Origin: Flavobacterium sp. UGB4466
GTDB lineage: Bacteria > Bacteroidota > Bacteroidia > Flavobacteriales > Flavobacteriaceae
Direction: 5' to 3'
DNA length: 47,798 nucleotides
Assembly (NCBI RefSeq): GCF_903469665.1
Contig: NZ_CAGKLC010000029.1
Location: forward strand, 1-47,798
The translations under genes were made by a program, and so were the position numbers. The notes below the pieces were generated by a model that saw nothing but the letters and a program-made list of their open reading frames with translations, was not told the origin of the DNA and did no database searches. This document shows positions 1 to 9,239 of this stretch, one piece after another (within the stretch, counting starts at the first letter, position 1; each line of letters starts with the position of its first letter).

Positions 1-446
1 ATCTTATAAAGTATCTCATCTTTTTTCTATCAGGAGCATTGTTTTATATGTTGTATAATAATAAAACATTTAAACTATACCTATTTTTACTAATAGTAAG
101 TTTTTTAATCATTAATCATGCTTTTGATTTGTCTGAATTTATTTCAGCAATAATCATGTTTTTATTATTTTTTTGCTTTATATACTATCCTGGGTCCTTA
201 CAATTTTTAGAAAACAGATTCATTATTAAAATTGGAGTGTCATCTTACTTTCTTTATCTTATTCACGACTATATTGGAGTAGTGTGGATTAAGAACATAG
301 TTAGCTTTTTCTATCCAAACAGTTTTATCGCGCCAATCTTAATTATGATTGTAATGATTACTTTAAGTATTTTTTACACGCAAAAAGTAGAAACTAAGAT
401 TAGTAGATATTTACATAAATGTTTATTAAATAAGAATAATGACTAA
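1..446 (+). CDS. Acyltransferase-3 family membrane protein, C-terminal part (cut by window edge)
   Basis: The frame is open to base 1 with no stop, so the true start lies outside the window; the TTG at 39 is not a credible start. About 145 residues are visible, almost all hydrophobic, with roughly four membrane helices. The segment SYFLYLIHDYIG, followed by two helices and a short basic tail, matches the C-terminal end of acyltransferase-3 (OafA/YrhL-type) proteins, which move acetyl or other acyl groups onto surface glycans. The catalytic N-terminal half is not visible, so the substrate cannot be guessed. The stop overlaps the next gene by 8 bases, so it belongs to the polysaccharide operon. 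An O-antigen polymerase is a weaker alternative. Confidence 0.7.
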   Translation, partial: LIKYLIFFLSGALFYMLYNNKTFKLYLFLLIVSFLIINHAFDLSEFISAIIMFLLFFCFIYYPGSLQFLENRFIIKIGVSSYFLYLIHDYIGVVWIKNIVSFFYPNSFIAPILIMIVMITLSIFYTQKVETKISRYLHKCLLNKNND

Positions 447-1527
447 GGTAGCTGTAATTTGTAATTATAAATTACTTCCGGAAAGAGTAGGAGGTATGGA
501 TTATTTTTTCTGGGATTTTGATAAGAAATGTAAAGAAAATAACATTGATATCGATTGGTTTTTTCCTAATAGTTCCAATCATGGGAATTATCCCAATCTA
601 ACTATTTACAGCAGTCAAGAACTAGCTCCTGAAAATAATTTTCTTTCTTTTTGCAAAGAACGTAAACCAGAGTACACGCATATCATTACTCATTTCGTAG
701 AATTATGCACCTCTTTTTTTTATAAGGTAAAGAAAGTTTCAAATGCTGAGGTCATTGCTGTAGATCATAATCCAAGACCTTTAAACGGATATTCATTAAA
801 AAAGAAAATAAATAAAAGACTCAAAGGAATTCTATTCTCAGGATATATTGATGTTTTTGTTGGGGTATCCAACTATACTGTAAAAGAAATTTTAAATGAC
901 TTTGGAACTCATATAAAAGCAAAAACGATCACGATTTATAACGGAGTAATTATAGATTCAATTTTAACAAGAGCCAACAGAGCTAACACTCAACCCGTTT
1001 TTTTAGTTGCTTCTCACCTTAGAGAATCTAAAGGAATTCAGGATTTAATTGAAGCAGTATATCTTCTGTCTGCTGAAATAAAAAAGGAGATTAAAATAGG
1101 GGTATATGGCGAAGGACCTTATGAACAGCATTTATTAGAAAAAGTTAAAGAATATAAAGTACAGGATTGTTTCATTTTTATGGGTAGTAAACCTAATTTA
1201 AATGAAATTTTTTCGCAGTACGATTATATGTTGCAGCCGACCCATATGGAATGTTTTAGCCTGTCAATTCTGGAAAGTCTTGCGGCAAACGTTCCTGTAA
1301 TTACGACTAATGTAGGTGGAAATACCGAAGCAATAACCTCAGGAGAAAATGGATATATTTTTGAGACCAAAAATGTAAAAGCACTGGCAGGAATTCTTGA
1401 AGATGTTTATTCAGGGCGCAAAAAGATATCCATTAATACAAGAGAATTAATTGCTAATTCCTTTTCTTTGCCGAAAATGGTCGAAAATCATTTTGCACTA
1501 CTCAAACAAAATGGATTAAAATTTTAA
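439..1527 (+). CDS. Glycosyltransferase, GT4 family (GT-B fold)
   Basis: A 362-residue protein with two Rossmann-like halves. The N-terminal acceptor half has the GG-containing segment RVGGMDYF near residue 20. The C-terminal donor half has VASHLRESKGIQDLI around 190-205, a GEGPYE loop, and the GT4 EX7E motif in ECFSLSILE, followed by PVITTNVGGNTE. It should transfer a sugar from a nucleotide sugar to the growing lipid-linked repeat unit at the inner face of the membrane. No signal peptide or membrane helix is seen. The ATG at 439 overlaps the upstream stop by 8 bases, which supports translational coupling. Donor and linkage cannot be read from sequence. Confidence 0.88.
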   Translation: MTKVAVICNYKLLPERVGGMDYFFWDFDKKCKENNIDIDWFFPNSSNHGNYPNLTIYSSQELAPENNFLSFCKERKPEYTHIITHFVELCTSFFYKVKKVSNAEVIAVDHNPRPLNGYSLKKKINKRLKGILFSGYIDVFVGVSNYTVKEILNDFGTHIKAKTITIYNGVIIDSILTRANRANTQPVFLVASHLRESKGIQDLIEAVYLLSAEIKKEIKIGVYGEGPYEQHLLEKVKEYKVQDCFIFMGSKPNLNEIFSQYDYMLQPTHMECFSLSILESLAANVPVITTNVGGNTEAITSGENGYIFETKNVKALAGILEDVYSGRKKISINTRELIANSFSLPKMVENHFALLKQNGLKF

Positions 1528-1545
1528 ATTACTGTAAACAAAAAT

Positions 1546-2979
1546 ATGTTTTTTAATTCCTTAGCATTCGCTATTTTTTTGCCAATCGTTTTCTTTCTAT
1601 ACTGGTTTGTATGTAATAAAACAAAAAAAGCTCAAAATGCTTTATTAATTATCGCAAGCTACTATTTCTATTCCTGTTGGGATTGGAGATTTTTATTTTT
1701 ACTCATTTTCTCAACTTTTTTAGATTATTATACCGGGATTCAAATCGAGAAAGGGAAATCAGAGCAAAGTCGAAAGTTTTGGTTTTGGCTCAGTATTTCA
1801 GTTAATTTAGGGTTTTTAGGAATTTTTAAATACTATAACTTTTTTGCCGCATCTTTTTCAGAATTATTAAATTCGGGGGGATTCAAAGCAAGTCCGATAT
1901 TGTTAAATGTTATTCTCCCTGTTGGAATTTCATTCTATACTTTTCACGGACTATCTTATGTTATTGATATCTATTACAAACGTATAAAGGCCGAATACAA
2001 CTTTGTTGATTATTCATTGTTTGTGAGTTATTTTCCATTACTTGTTGCCGGACCAATAGAGAGAGCAACGCATTTACTGCCTCAGGTAAAAGTTAAGAGA
2101 GAGTTTAATTTTCAAATCGCCAAAGAAGGTGTGTATCAAATCATTTGGGGATTGATCAAAAAAGTAGTTATTGCAGATACATGTGCTACTTATGCCAATG
2201 CTGTTTTTGACAATTATTCTTCCATGAATTCATTGTCGCTTATCTTAGGGGCCATATATTTTGCATTTCAAATTTATGGTGATTTTTCAGGATACTCTGA
2301 TATTGCATTGGGAGTTTCAAAATTGTTTGGATTAGATTTACTTAGAAATTTCAATTATCCCTATTTTTCAAGGGATATTGCAGAATTTTGGCGTCGCTGG
2401 CACATTTCTCTTTCCTCATGGTTTCGAGATTACCTGTATATTCCGTTGGGAGGAAGTAAAGGAGGTATTTGGATGAAAATCAGAAATACGTTTATCATTT
2501 TTATAGTAAGCGGATTTTGGCATGGAGCGAACTGGACTTACATCACCTGGGGATTTGTAAATGCCATATACTTTCTACCATTGCTGTTATCCAACAGTAA
2601 CCGCAATAATATAGACGAGATTAAACTTAGTTTTAATACTGATTCTGTAAAAGTGATATTCAATATTCTTTTTACATTTTTTATCACTTGTATAGCCTGG
2701 GTGTTTTTTAGAGCAAAAACAATTACGGATGCTGTATCCTACTTAAAGCGAATGATTTTTAATGGGGATTTTTATTCTCAATATCTTGATAACGAGCGTT
2801 ACAATTATGAGGTATTGCCTATGATCGTATTATTTGTTTTGGTCGAATGGAATAACAGAACCAAAGAAGAGCCTCTTTCAGGAAAAAGAAGTATGTTGAG
2901 GGTGATTTTGGCCCTAGGTGCTATACTGGCATTTGGAACTTATTCAGATTACAAAGAATTTATATATTTTCAATTTTAA
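1546..2979 (+). CDS. MBOAT family membrane-bound O-acyltransferase (AlgI/DltB-like)
   Basis: A 477-residue polytopic protein with about ten or more membrane helices. The MBOAT hallmarks are clear: the block around residues 275-305 with EFWRRWHISLSSWFRDYLYI then PLGGSKGG, and SGFWHGANWTYITWG near 325, which holds the conserved catalytic histidine. AlgI-like proteins move acyl groups across the membrane to exported polysaccharide, usually with an SGNH-type partner. The next gene is such a partner. The stop TAA at 2977-2979 overlaps an ATG (TAATG), which marks the expected start of that partner. Substrate (acetyl or another acyl group) is not determined. Confidence 0.92.
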   Translation: MFFNSLAFAIFLPIVFFLYWFVCNKTKKAQNALLIIASYYFYSCWDWRFLFLLIFSTFLDYYTGIQIEKGKSEQSRKFWFWLSISVNLGFLGIFKYYNFFAASFSELLNSGGFKASPILLNVILPVGISFYTFHGLSYVIDIYYKRIKAEYNFVDYSLFVSYFPLLVAGPIERATHLLPQVKVKREFNFQIAKEGVYQIIWGLIKKVVIADTCATYANAVFDNYSSMNSLSLILGAIYFAFQIYGDFSGYSDIALGVSKLFGLDLLRNFNYPYFSRDIAEFWRRWHISLSSWFRDYLYIPLGGSKGGIWMKIRNTFIIFIVSGFWHGANWTYITWGFVNAIYFLPLLLSNSNRNNIDEIKLSFNTDSVKVIFNILFTFFITCIAWVFFRAKTITDAVSYLKRMIFNGDFYSQYLDNERYNYEVLPMIVLFVLVEWNNRTKEEPLSGKRSMLRVILALGAILAFGTYSDYKEFIYFQF

Positions 2980-3860
2980 TGAAACGATTTTGAATTTATA
3001 CAGCCAAAATCTTAATAGCGGTAATTTTGATTGCCGTAATACTGGATGGTTTGTATACCGCTATTTTTTTTCAATCTAAGAACAGAGGGAAGGTAGAGTC
3101 TGTTTTTAATTCTGAAGCCTGTAAATATGATGTTGTAATTTTAGGTTCTTCGAGAGCCAACAATCATTTTGTTTCTCAGATGTTTGAAGAGAAAGGATTG
3201 AAAACATTTAACTATGGTATGAGCGGAGGACATTTGTTTGAAGCTTCATTGATGTTAAAATTAATGATCGAACGAAAATATGAAATCAAAAACGTAATTC
3301 TTGAAGCCGATTTGAATCTTTCTAATGATCAGGAATCAGATGGAGTTTCTGCAAAGTTTTTACCTTATATGCATAACTCAAAGCTTATAAAAGATCATTT
3401 CTCCGGTCAGAAAAATTTTAACGAACTGTATTACATCCCTTTTTACAGATACATAAAATTTGATTCAAAAATTGGCTTTAGAGAAATTTACAATATAGCA
3501 GGAGGCAAAGCAACAAATGCATTAGATAACTTAGGATATTATCCATTGGTAAAACACAAAAATGGGAATATGAAAAATAATATTGTTAATCTAAATCCTT
3601 TGCCTAAAAATAAATACTACGAAGAAATCAAAAATATTTGTAAAGCCAATAATATAAATTTTATTGCGGTAATGACACCAATGTGTGAGAATGTGGTAGG
3701 TATGAATTATTTTGATAAAGTTAAAAAAGCATATCCGGAAATTCATAATTATGAGAATGTTGTGGTAGAAAATAAATATTTTTCTTCCTGCGGACACATG
3801 ACAGATGCAGGAGCAAGAATATTTACCACGCGAATCTTAAAAGACTTTTTCAATCGATAA
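2979..3860 (+). CDS. SGNH-like acylation partner protein with an in-frame TGA at codon 5
   Basis: From the ATG at 2979, which overlaps the MBOAT stop, the frame reads MKRF, a TGA at 2991-2993, then IYTAKILIAVILIAVILDGL and the body of the protein. The remaining 277-residue frame has only a TTG (3027) as a conventional start, and starting there removes half of the signal anchor. The body has a GSSRANNH motif (SGNH block I-like, serine in GSSR) about 30 residues after the anchor, and CGHMTDAGA near the C-terminus, placed like the block V histidine of DHHW/SGNH-type proteins that act with MBOAT acyltransferases. Expected site is the periplasm, membrane-anchored. It is either a slightly shortened gene using TTG, or a gene with a recent nonsense change or a sequence error (for example TGG to TGA). 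Confidence 0.7.
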
Positions 3861-3863
3861 ATT

Positions 3864-5015
3864 ATGAAAATAGCTTTTTTAACACCAGAATATCCTCACG
3901 CTGCTACTGGAAACTCAGGCGGTTTGGGAACAAGTATTAAAAGCTTAGCGATTGGACTTTTAGAAAAAGGAGTTTCGGTTCGTATTTTGGTATATGGTCA
4001 GCATAAAGATGATATTTTTATGGATAACGGGATCATTATCCAACAAATAAAAAATAAGAAATTAAAAGGATTATCGTGGTTTCTGACCAGAAAAAAAATA
4101 GAGAACATAATCAATCAGTTATTTTCTGCTAAAGAAATTGACTTAGTAGAAACGGCAGACTGGACAGGAATTACTTCTTTTATTCAGCCTCAAAAATGTC
4201 CGGTTGTAATACGACTACACGGATCTGATACCTATTTTTGTCATCTGGATAATCGTCCTGTAAAATGGATTAATAAGTTTCATGAAAAAAGAGCTCTGAA
4301 AAAAGCAACAGCCCTGTTATCGGTAAGCCAATTTACAGCAGATACAACAAATCAGGTTTTTGGTCTGAGTAAAAAATTTATAGTGATTCCCAATCTTGTT
4401 GATCTAAATTTGTTCCAGCCTTCAAACAATTCGGTCCCTGATGATAAAAGCATATTTTATTTTGGGAGTCTGATTAGAAAAAAAGGACTTTTAGAATTGC
4501 CTTTAATTTTTAATGAGGTGGTAGAGAACGATCCCGCAGCAAAACTCATTTTAGTAGGGAAAGATGTTCCGGATATTATTTCCGGTAATTTGTCGACCTG
4601 GCAAATGATGCAGGATCTTTTTTCAGAAAGAGCCAAAGCAAATGTTTCTTATTTAGGAAGTGTTTCTTATTCCGAAATTAAGAAGAAGATTGAACAGGCT
4701 ACAGTTTGTATATTTCCTTCGTTTGCAGAAGCTTTTCCGGTTTCCTGGCTTGAAGCTATGGCGATGCAAAAAGCAATTGTGGCGTCTGATATTGGTTGGG
4801 CAGGAGAAGTGATTATTGATGGAGAAAGTGGTTTTTTAGTTGACCCAAAGAACCATAGTTTGTTTGCAACCAAAATTCTTCACTTTCTTGATAATTCAAT
4901 GTTGACAAAAGTGACAGGAGAAAAAGCAAGAAGCAGAGTGGAACAATTTTTTAGCACCGATAAAATAACAAATGACAATATTAATTTTTATAAAAAAATA
5001 ATAAATCCGGAATAG
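3864..5015 (+). CDS. Glycosyltransferase, GT4 family
   Basis: A 383-residue GT-B protein. The N-terminus, MKIAFLTPEYPHAATGNSGG, has the glycine-rich acceptor-side loop. RLHGSDTYF lies near residue 115 and SVSQFTADT near 150. The donor half has GSLIRKKGLLELP near 205, and the EX7E motif is in EAFPVSWLE near 290, followed by KAIVASDIGWAGEVI. No membrane helix. It starts 3 bases after the SGNH gene, so it is in the same transcript. Expected role is addition of one sugar to the repeat unit; donor unknown. Confidence 0.88.
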   Translation: MKIAFLTPEYPHAATGNSGGLGTSIKSLAIGLLEKGVSVRILVYGQHKDDIFMDNGIIIQQIKNKKLKGLSWFLTRKKIENIINQLFSAKEIDLVETADWTGITSFIQPQKCPVVIRLHGSDTYFCHLDNRPVKWINKFHEKRALKKATALLSVSQFTADTTNQVFGLSKKFIVIPNLVDLNLFQPSNNSVPDDKSIFYFGSLIRKKGLLELPLIFNEVVENDPAAKLILVGKDVPDIISGNLSTWQMMQDLFSERAKANVSYLGSVSYSEIKKKIEQATVCIFPSFAEAFPVSWLEAMAMQKAIVASDIGWAGEVIIDGESGFLVDPKNHSLFATKILHFLDNSMLTKVTGEKARSRVEQFFSTDKITNDNINFYKKIINPE

Positions 5016-5019
5016 AGAA

Positions 5020-6558
5020 ATGGAATTGAATGAGTTTAGAACAAGTAGTGGAGAGATTATTCTTTACAATGGGCAACCTGACTTAGAGAAACTGGAAGTT
5101 TTGTGTTCTGGCGCCGGAGATATTTGGCATAGTTCATTTGAACAAGGTTATAAAAATGCTTTCCCGGAATTGGTTTATCAAACGGCTACTTTTTTTTGGT
5201 ATATCAATGATTTTGATAATCTGGACGAGTGCGTGAGCTGGCGGATTAATTCAAATGCATTTGCCATTCGAAAATCTGTCTGGGAAACTTTAGGCGGGTT
5301 TGATCCTGAATATCAAAATCATCAAATTCAGGCATTAGATTTTGGGTATAACGCATTACGGAATTCTGCTGCAATTCCACTTTATATAAAAGGTTTATTT
5401 ACGGATAATATCAAAGAGAGAATTAATATAACAGCAAAAGACAGATACATTTTTTTTAGAAAAAACTTTAAAAAAGAACATTCATTATTCATGCTTTATC
5501 GGGAAGGTTTCTGGAAGACGAAAGAATGGAATGCTTTTTTTTATGCTGCGAAAAATTTTAAGAGAAGCTCTGAAAAACCAGTTATTAAACCCCGTGAGTT
5601 AAATTGTATCGAAGGTAAACCATCTGTTAGTTATATCATTCCAACAATGATGCGCCAGGATTTTACCTTGCAATTGTTAGAAGATTTGAGCGTGCAGAGT
5701 TATCCCGTTGCACAAGTAGTGGTACTCGATGCAACTCCCGAAGCGCTTAGAAATGAAAAATTGTATTCTGAAAAAGATTTTCCTTTTGAGTTAATTGTTA
5801 AATGGCAGCAAACAAAAGGAAGCTGCAGAGCCCGTAATGAAGCTATAGAGTTGTGTACGGGTGAATATATCGTTTTTGGAGATGACGATGTTCGTGTACA
5901 GTCAAATTTCATTGAAAATCATATCAGGTTAATGCAAACCTATAAAGTGAGTGTCTGTAATGGCTTAGATGTCAGAGCAGATAATGAACAACAGGAATTA
6001 AAAGATTTAGAAGTTAAACTTGAAAAATTAGGAGAGAAAAGATGGAAATCTGGTGCATCCTCAACTTTTAGTAATGCCAATTCTTGTGTGAAAACTGAAT
6101 ATGTCAGAAAGCTAACAGGCAACGATATTAACTTTGATGGAGGTTATGGTGAAGATACTGATTTTGGAATATCGTTAGCTAAATTAGGACAAGTGGTTAT
6201 TTTAAACCCTTTTTCTCCAAATTTGCATTTAAAGCCACCTGCTGGCGGGTACCGTTTTTGGGGGAGTCAGGCTAAAATCACAGGGAAAAAGAGAAAAACA
6301 CAGCCATGGGAATTAGATACTCCGGTAAAGACAATTCGTCCCGTACCAAGTCCGACAATTATGTACGGTATTGTAAAGCATTTTACTCCTCAGCAAGTAA
6401 TCGAGTACAAGTACAAATATTTTTTTCTATACCTCTTTAAAGGTTCCAAAAAAGGTCTTTTGTATCGATTTTTTAGAATTCCGTACAAAAATCTTCAGTT
6501 TAAAAAATCACTATTTTATGCTAAGAAATTAAACGATTTGGGAGTCAGATATAAATAA
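5020..6558 (+). CDS. Two-part glycosyltransferase: partial GT-A-like N-terminal half plus complete GT2 domain
   Basis: A 512-residue protein. Residues about 200-440 form a GT2 domain: PSVSYIIPTMMRQDF at its start, the DXD-type metal site in FGDDDVRV, and GYGEDTDFGISL as the downstream ED motif. The first ~190 residues resemble the C-terminal half of another GT-A enzyme (WRINSNAFAIRKSVWETLGG, then ALDFGYNALR) but have no visible nucleotide-sugar-binding half and no DXD, so this part looks non-catalytic or degenerate. It lies 4 bases after the GT4 gene and 3 bases before the next GT2 gene. It may add one sugar with the N-terminal part as a scaffold, or be a decayed bifunctional enzyme. Confidence 0.8.
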   Translation: MELNEFRTSSGEIILYNGQPDLEKLEVLCSGAGDIWHSSFEQGYKNAFPELVYQTATFFWYINDFDNLDECVSWRINSNAFAIRKSVWETLGGFDPEYQNHQIQALDFGYNALRNSAAIPLYIKGLFTDNIKERINITAKDRYIFFRKNFKKEHSLFMLYREGFWKTKEWNAFFYAAKNFKRSSEKPVIKPRELNCIEGKPSVSYIIPTMMRQDFTLQLLEDLSVQSYPVAQVVVLDATPEALRNEKLYSEKDFPFELIVKWQQTKGSCRARNEAIELCTGEYIVFGDDDVRVQSNFIENHIRLMQTYKVSVCNGLDVRADNEQQELKDLEVKLEKLGEKRWKSGASSTFSNANSCVKTEYVRKLTGNDINFDGGYGEDTDFGISLAKLGQVVILNPFSPNLHLKPPAGGYRFWGSQAKITGKKRKTQPWELDTPVKTIRPVPSPTIMYGIVKHFTPQQVIEYKYKYFFLYLFKGSKKGLLYRFFRIPYKNLQFKKSLFYAKKLNDLGVRYK

Positions 6559-6561
6559 AAC

Positions 6562-7557
6562 ATGAAATTTTCCTTAATCATTTGTACTTATATGCGTCCT
6601 CAGCCTTTGCTGGAGTTATTGCAATCCGTAAAGACACAAACTTTATATCCGGATGAAATTTTAATTATTGACGGTTCATTAAATAAGGAATCAGAAATTA
6701 TTTTAAGTCAGAATTCATTCCAAAATTTAAAGTACTTTTTAGTCGATGATCAAAATCGCGGACTCACCAGACAAAGGAATTTTGGTATTGGTAAAGTTGG
6801 TCAGGATATGGAAGTTGTTTGTTTTTTGGATGATGACACAATTCTGGAATCAGATTATTTTGAAAAAATATTACAAACCTATAGTGCGTTTTCGGATGCT
6901 ATGGGCGTAGGAGGTTATATTACGAATGAAGTAAAATGGGAAAAAGCAACAGAAAATTACATTCCTCAGATTAATGAATTTTATTTTGACGGGTGGAAAC
7001 GCAAAGATGGGAGTAGATTTGTTTTGCGAAAAAAACTTCATTTAGACAGCAATTGTCTTCCCGGTTTTTCTCCTTTATTTTCACACGGCAGAAGTATTGG
7101 TTTCTTACCACCCAGTGGTAAAACATATGAAGCTGAGCAATTAATGGGAGGTGTTTCTTCCTTTAAAAAAATAGTTTTTGAGAAGCTGTCATTTTCGACC
7201 TATTTTGAAGGATATGGTTTATATGAAGATGCTGATTTTACTTTAAGAGTTGCAAAAATTGGCAAACTTTATGTAAATACAGCTGCAAGATTAGGTCATT
7301 TTCATGCCGAAACAGGAAGACCCAACCGGTATTATTACGGAAAAATGGTCGTTAGAAACGGATGGTATGTCTGGCGTGTTAAAAACCCCAATCCGAATTT
7401 TAAGGATAGATGCAAGTGGAATGCAATTACATTACTTTTGATCTTAATTAGATTTAGTAATACATTTACCTCAAATAATAAAAAGGCCGCTTTTACAGAA
7501 AGTCTTGGCAGAATTTTAGGCTGGTTTAGTTTAATTTTTAATAAACCTGGAGAATAA
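6562..7557 (+). CDS. Glycosyltransferase, GT2 family (GT-A fold)
   Basis: A 331-residue protein starting MKFSLIICTYMRPQPLLELL, the usual first strand of GT2 enzymes. LIIDGSLN lies near residue 35 and the metal-binding DXD is in CFLDDDTILE near 95. The acceptor-side motif GYGLYEDADFTLRVAKIG lies near 220. The C-terminal segment after 290 is mildly hydrophobic and basic and may rest on the membrane. It is closely spaced with both neighbours in the polysaccharide operon. Donor sugar unknown. Confidence is high for the family and low for the exact reaction. Confidence 0.88.
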   Translation: MKFSLIICTYMRPQPLLELLQSVKTQTLYPDEILIIDGSLNKESEIILSQNSFQNLKYFLVDDQNRGLTRQRNFGIGKVGQDMEVVCFLDDDTILESDYFEKILQTYSAFSDAMGVGGYITNEVKWEKATENYIPQINEFYFDGWKRKDGSRFVLRKKLHLDSNCLPGFSPLFSHGRSIGFLPPSGKTYEAEQLMGGVSSFKKIVFEKLSFSTYFEGYGLYEDADFTLRVAKIGKLYVNTAARLGHFHAETGRPNRYYYGKMVVRNGWYVWRVKNPNPNFKDRCKWNAITLLLILIRFSNTFTSNNKKAAFTESLGRILGWFSLIFNKPGE

Positions 7558-7566
7558 AATAGTTAG

Positions 7567-8121
7567 ATGAATCTATTTCAACTTATAAAGTCAGATTATA
7601 GGAAGTACCGCAAGTATGGCGGTCATTTCTTTGTAATTGTATTTTTTACTCAGGGCTTTTGGGCTACTTTTCAGTATAGGATCGCCCATTATATTTATAC
7701 TAACATTGCCTGGAAATTATTTAGACTTCCTCTGTTGTTCTCTACTTTAATGTGGCAAAAAACTATTGAAATTCTCACAGGGATTTCTATAGCATCTTCT
7801 GTAAAAATTGGACATTCCTTTTACGTAGGTCATTTTGGGGGTATTATTATCAATGCAAAGGCTATTATTGGGGATAATTGTAATATCTCACAAGGGGTTA
7901 CTATTGGAGTATCAGGTCATGGTGAAAAGAGAGGAACACCAATTTTAGGGAATAATGTATACATTGGAGCTAATGCAGTAGTTGCCGGTAAAATTACTAT
8001 TGGTAATAATGTACTCATTGGTGCCTGCTCGATGGTTAAAGATTCTTTACCAGAGAATGCTGTTGCAATGGGGGTTCCGGCGGTAATCATTTCTCAAAAC
8101 GGTTCAAAAGGATATATTTAA
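7567..8121 (+). CDS. Hexapeptide-repeat acetyltransferase (serine acetyltransferase/WcaB-like)
   Basis: A 184-residue protein. An N-terminal helical part carries a hydrophobic stretch, followed from about residue 85 by left-handed beta-helix repeats of the [LIV]-G-x4 type: GIIINAKAIIGDNCNISQGV, then PILGNNVYIGANAVV and KITIGNNVLIGA. The GHGEKRGTP insertion between coils is typical of CysE/WcaB-like acetyltransferases. Inside a polysaccharide operon it most likely O-acetylates a sugar from acetyl-CoA in the cytoplasm, not serine. The stop overlaps the next start (TAATG at 8119-8123), showing tight coupling. Confidence 0.85.
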   Translation: MNLFQLIKSDYRKYRKYGGHFFVIVFFTQGFWATFQYRIAHYIYTNIAWKLFRLPLLFSTLMWQKTIEILTGISIASSVKIGHSFYVGHFGGIIINAKAIIGDNCNISQGVTIGVSGHGEKRGTPILGNNVYIGANAVVAGKITIGNNVLIGACSMVKDSLPENAVAMGVPAVIISQNGSKGYI

Positions 8122-9239
8122 TGAAATTATTAATTGTCTCATCGGCGCCATTAATTTATAAAAACCAAATTCCATTTGCTTATAGTCCTTATGTGAAGGA
8201 GCTAATCGTTTTAGAACAGTTTAGCGATGATTTTATTTTCTGCTGTCCGGTTTGGGAAAAAGACAGAGGGCTTTTAATTACTGAAATCCCTTTTACTTTT
8301 AAAAAGCATTTTCAGCTTAAAGATTTTAATTTAAGTTCTTTTTCAAATATTCTGAAATCCTTTTTTTTCAGTTTTTATAATATTTTGGTTCTATTTAAAG
8401 CAATGAAAAATGCAGACCATATTCATTTGCGCTGTCCCGGAAATATAGGTTTGTTGGCATGTTTTGTTCAGGTGTTTTTTCCAAATAAACCTAAAACAGC
8501 TAAATATGCGGGTAATTGGGATCCTAAAAGTAAACAACCTTACAGTTATAAAATTCAAAAATGGGTTTTAAACAATACTTTTTTGACTCGAAATATGAAA
8601 GTTTTGGTATATGGAGAATGGAAAAATCAGTCGCAAAATATTAAGCCTTTTTTTACGGCGACCTATGCTGACGCAGAAAAAGAAAGTGTTAAAAAAAGAA
8701 GCTTTGAAAATAGGATAGAATTTATTTTTGTAGGAAGTCTTGTTATAGGGAAAAATCCTTTATATGCCATACAATTAGTTCATGAATTATTAGAAAGAGG
8801 ATATAATGTAGTGTTAAGTTTATATGGTGAAGGGGCTGAAAGAAATTCTTTAGAAAAGTATATCGAAATCAATAATTTAGAAAACGAGATTGTTTTACAT
8901 GGAAATCAGGATCTGGAAACAGTAAAAAAAGCCTATCAAAAAAGTCACTTTGTCATCTTGCCATCAAAGAGCGAAGGCTGGCCAAAAGCAATTGCTGAAG
9001 GAATGTTTTGGGGATGTGTGCCTATTGCAACAAAAATATCCTGTGTTCCCTTTATGCTCGATTATGGTAACAGAGGCCTTTTGTTAGAAATGGATTTCGA
9101 GAAAGATGTTAATCAAATAAGCGGAATACTGGAAAATCAAATGCTCTTTTTTAACAAAAGTAATTTAGCTGGCAAGTGGTCACAAAATTATACGACCGAT
9201 GTTTTTGAAGCCGAAATTAAAAAACTCTTGTCAAAATGA
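8121..9239 (+). CDS. Glycosyltransferase, GT4-like family
   Basis: A 372-residue GT-B protein whose N-terminal half is less typical (SSAPLIYKNQIPFAYSPYVK, then HIHLRCPGNIGLLACF). The donor half is clear: FIFVGSLVIGKNPLYAIQLV near 200, YGEGAERNSLEKYI near 235, and an EX7E motif in EGWPKAIAE near 290 followed by GCVPIATKISCVPFML. No signal peptide. It is coupled to both neighbours: TAATG upstream and a 4-base ATGA overlap downstream. Predicted to add one sugar to the lipid-linked repeat unit; specificity unknown. Confidence 0.84.
   Translation: MKLLIVSSAPLIYKNQIPFAYSPYVKELIVLEQFSDDFIFCCPVWEKDRGLLITEIPFTFKKHFQLKDFNLSSFSNILKSFFFSFYNILVLFKAMKNADHIHLRCPGNIGLLACFVQVFFPNKPKTAKYAGNWDPKSKQPYSYKIQKWVLNNTFLTRNMKVLVYGEWKNQSQNIKPFFTATYADAEKESVKKRSFENRIEFIFVGSLVIGKNPLYAIQLVHELLERGYNVVLSLYGEGAERNSLEKYIEINNLENEIVLHGNQDLETVKKAYQKSHFVILPSKSEGWPKAIAEGMFWGCVPIATKISCVPFMLDYGNRGLLLEMDFEKDVNQISGILENQMLFFNKSNLAGKWSQNYTTDVFEAEIKKLLSK

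Noticed and set aside
2979..3860. Selenocysteine or stop-codon readthrough at the TGA of the SGNH gene
   Set aside because: The TGA is at codon 5 in a signal anchor, not at a catalytic site, and no SECIS-like structure was seen. A base change or sequence error is simpler.
5700..6122. Minus-strand frames inside the two-part glycosyltransferase gene
   Set aside because: They are shadows of a gene with clear GT2 motifs; no independent support.
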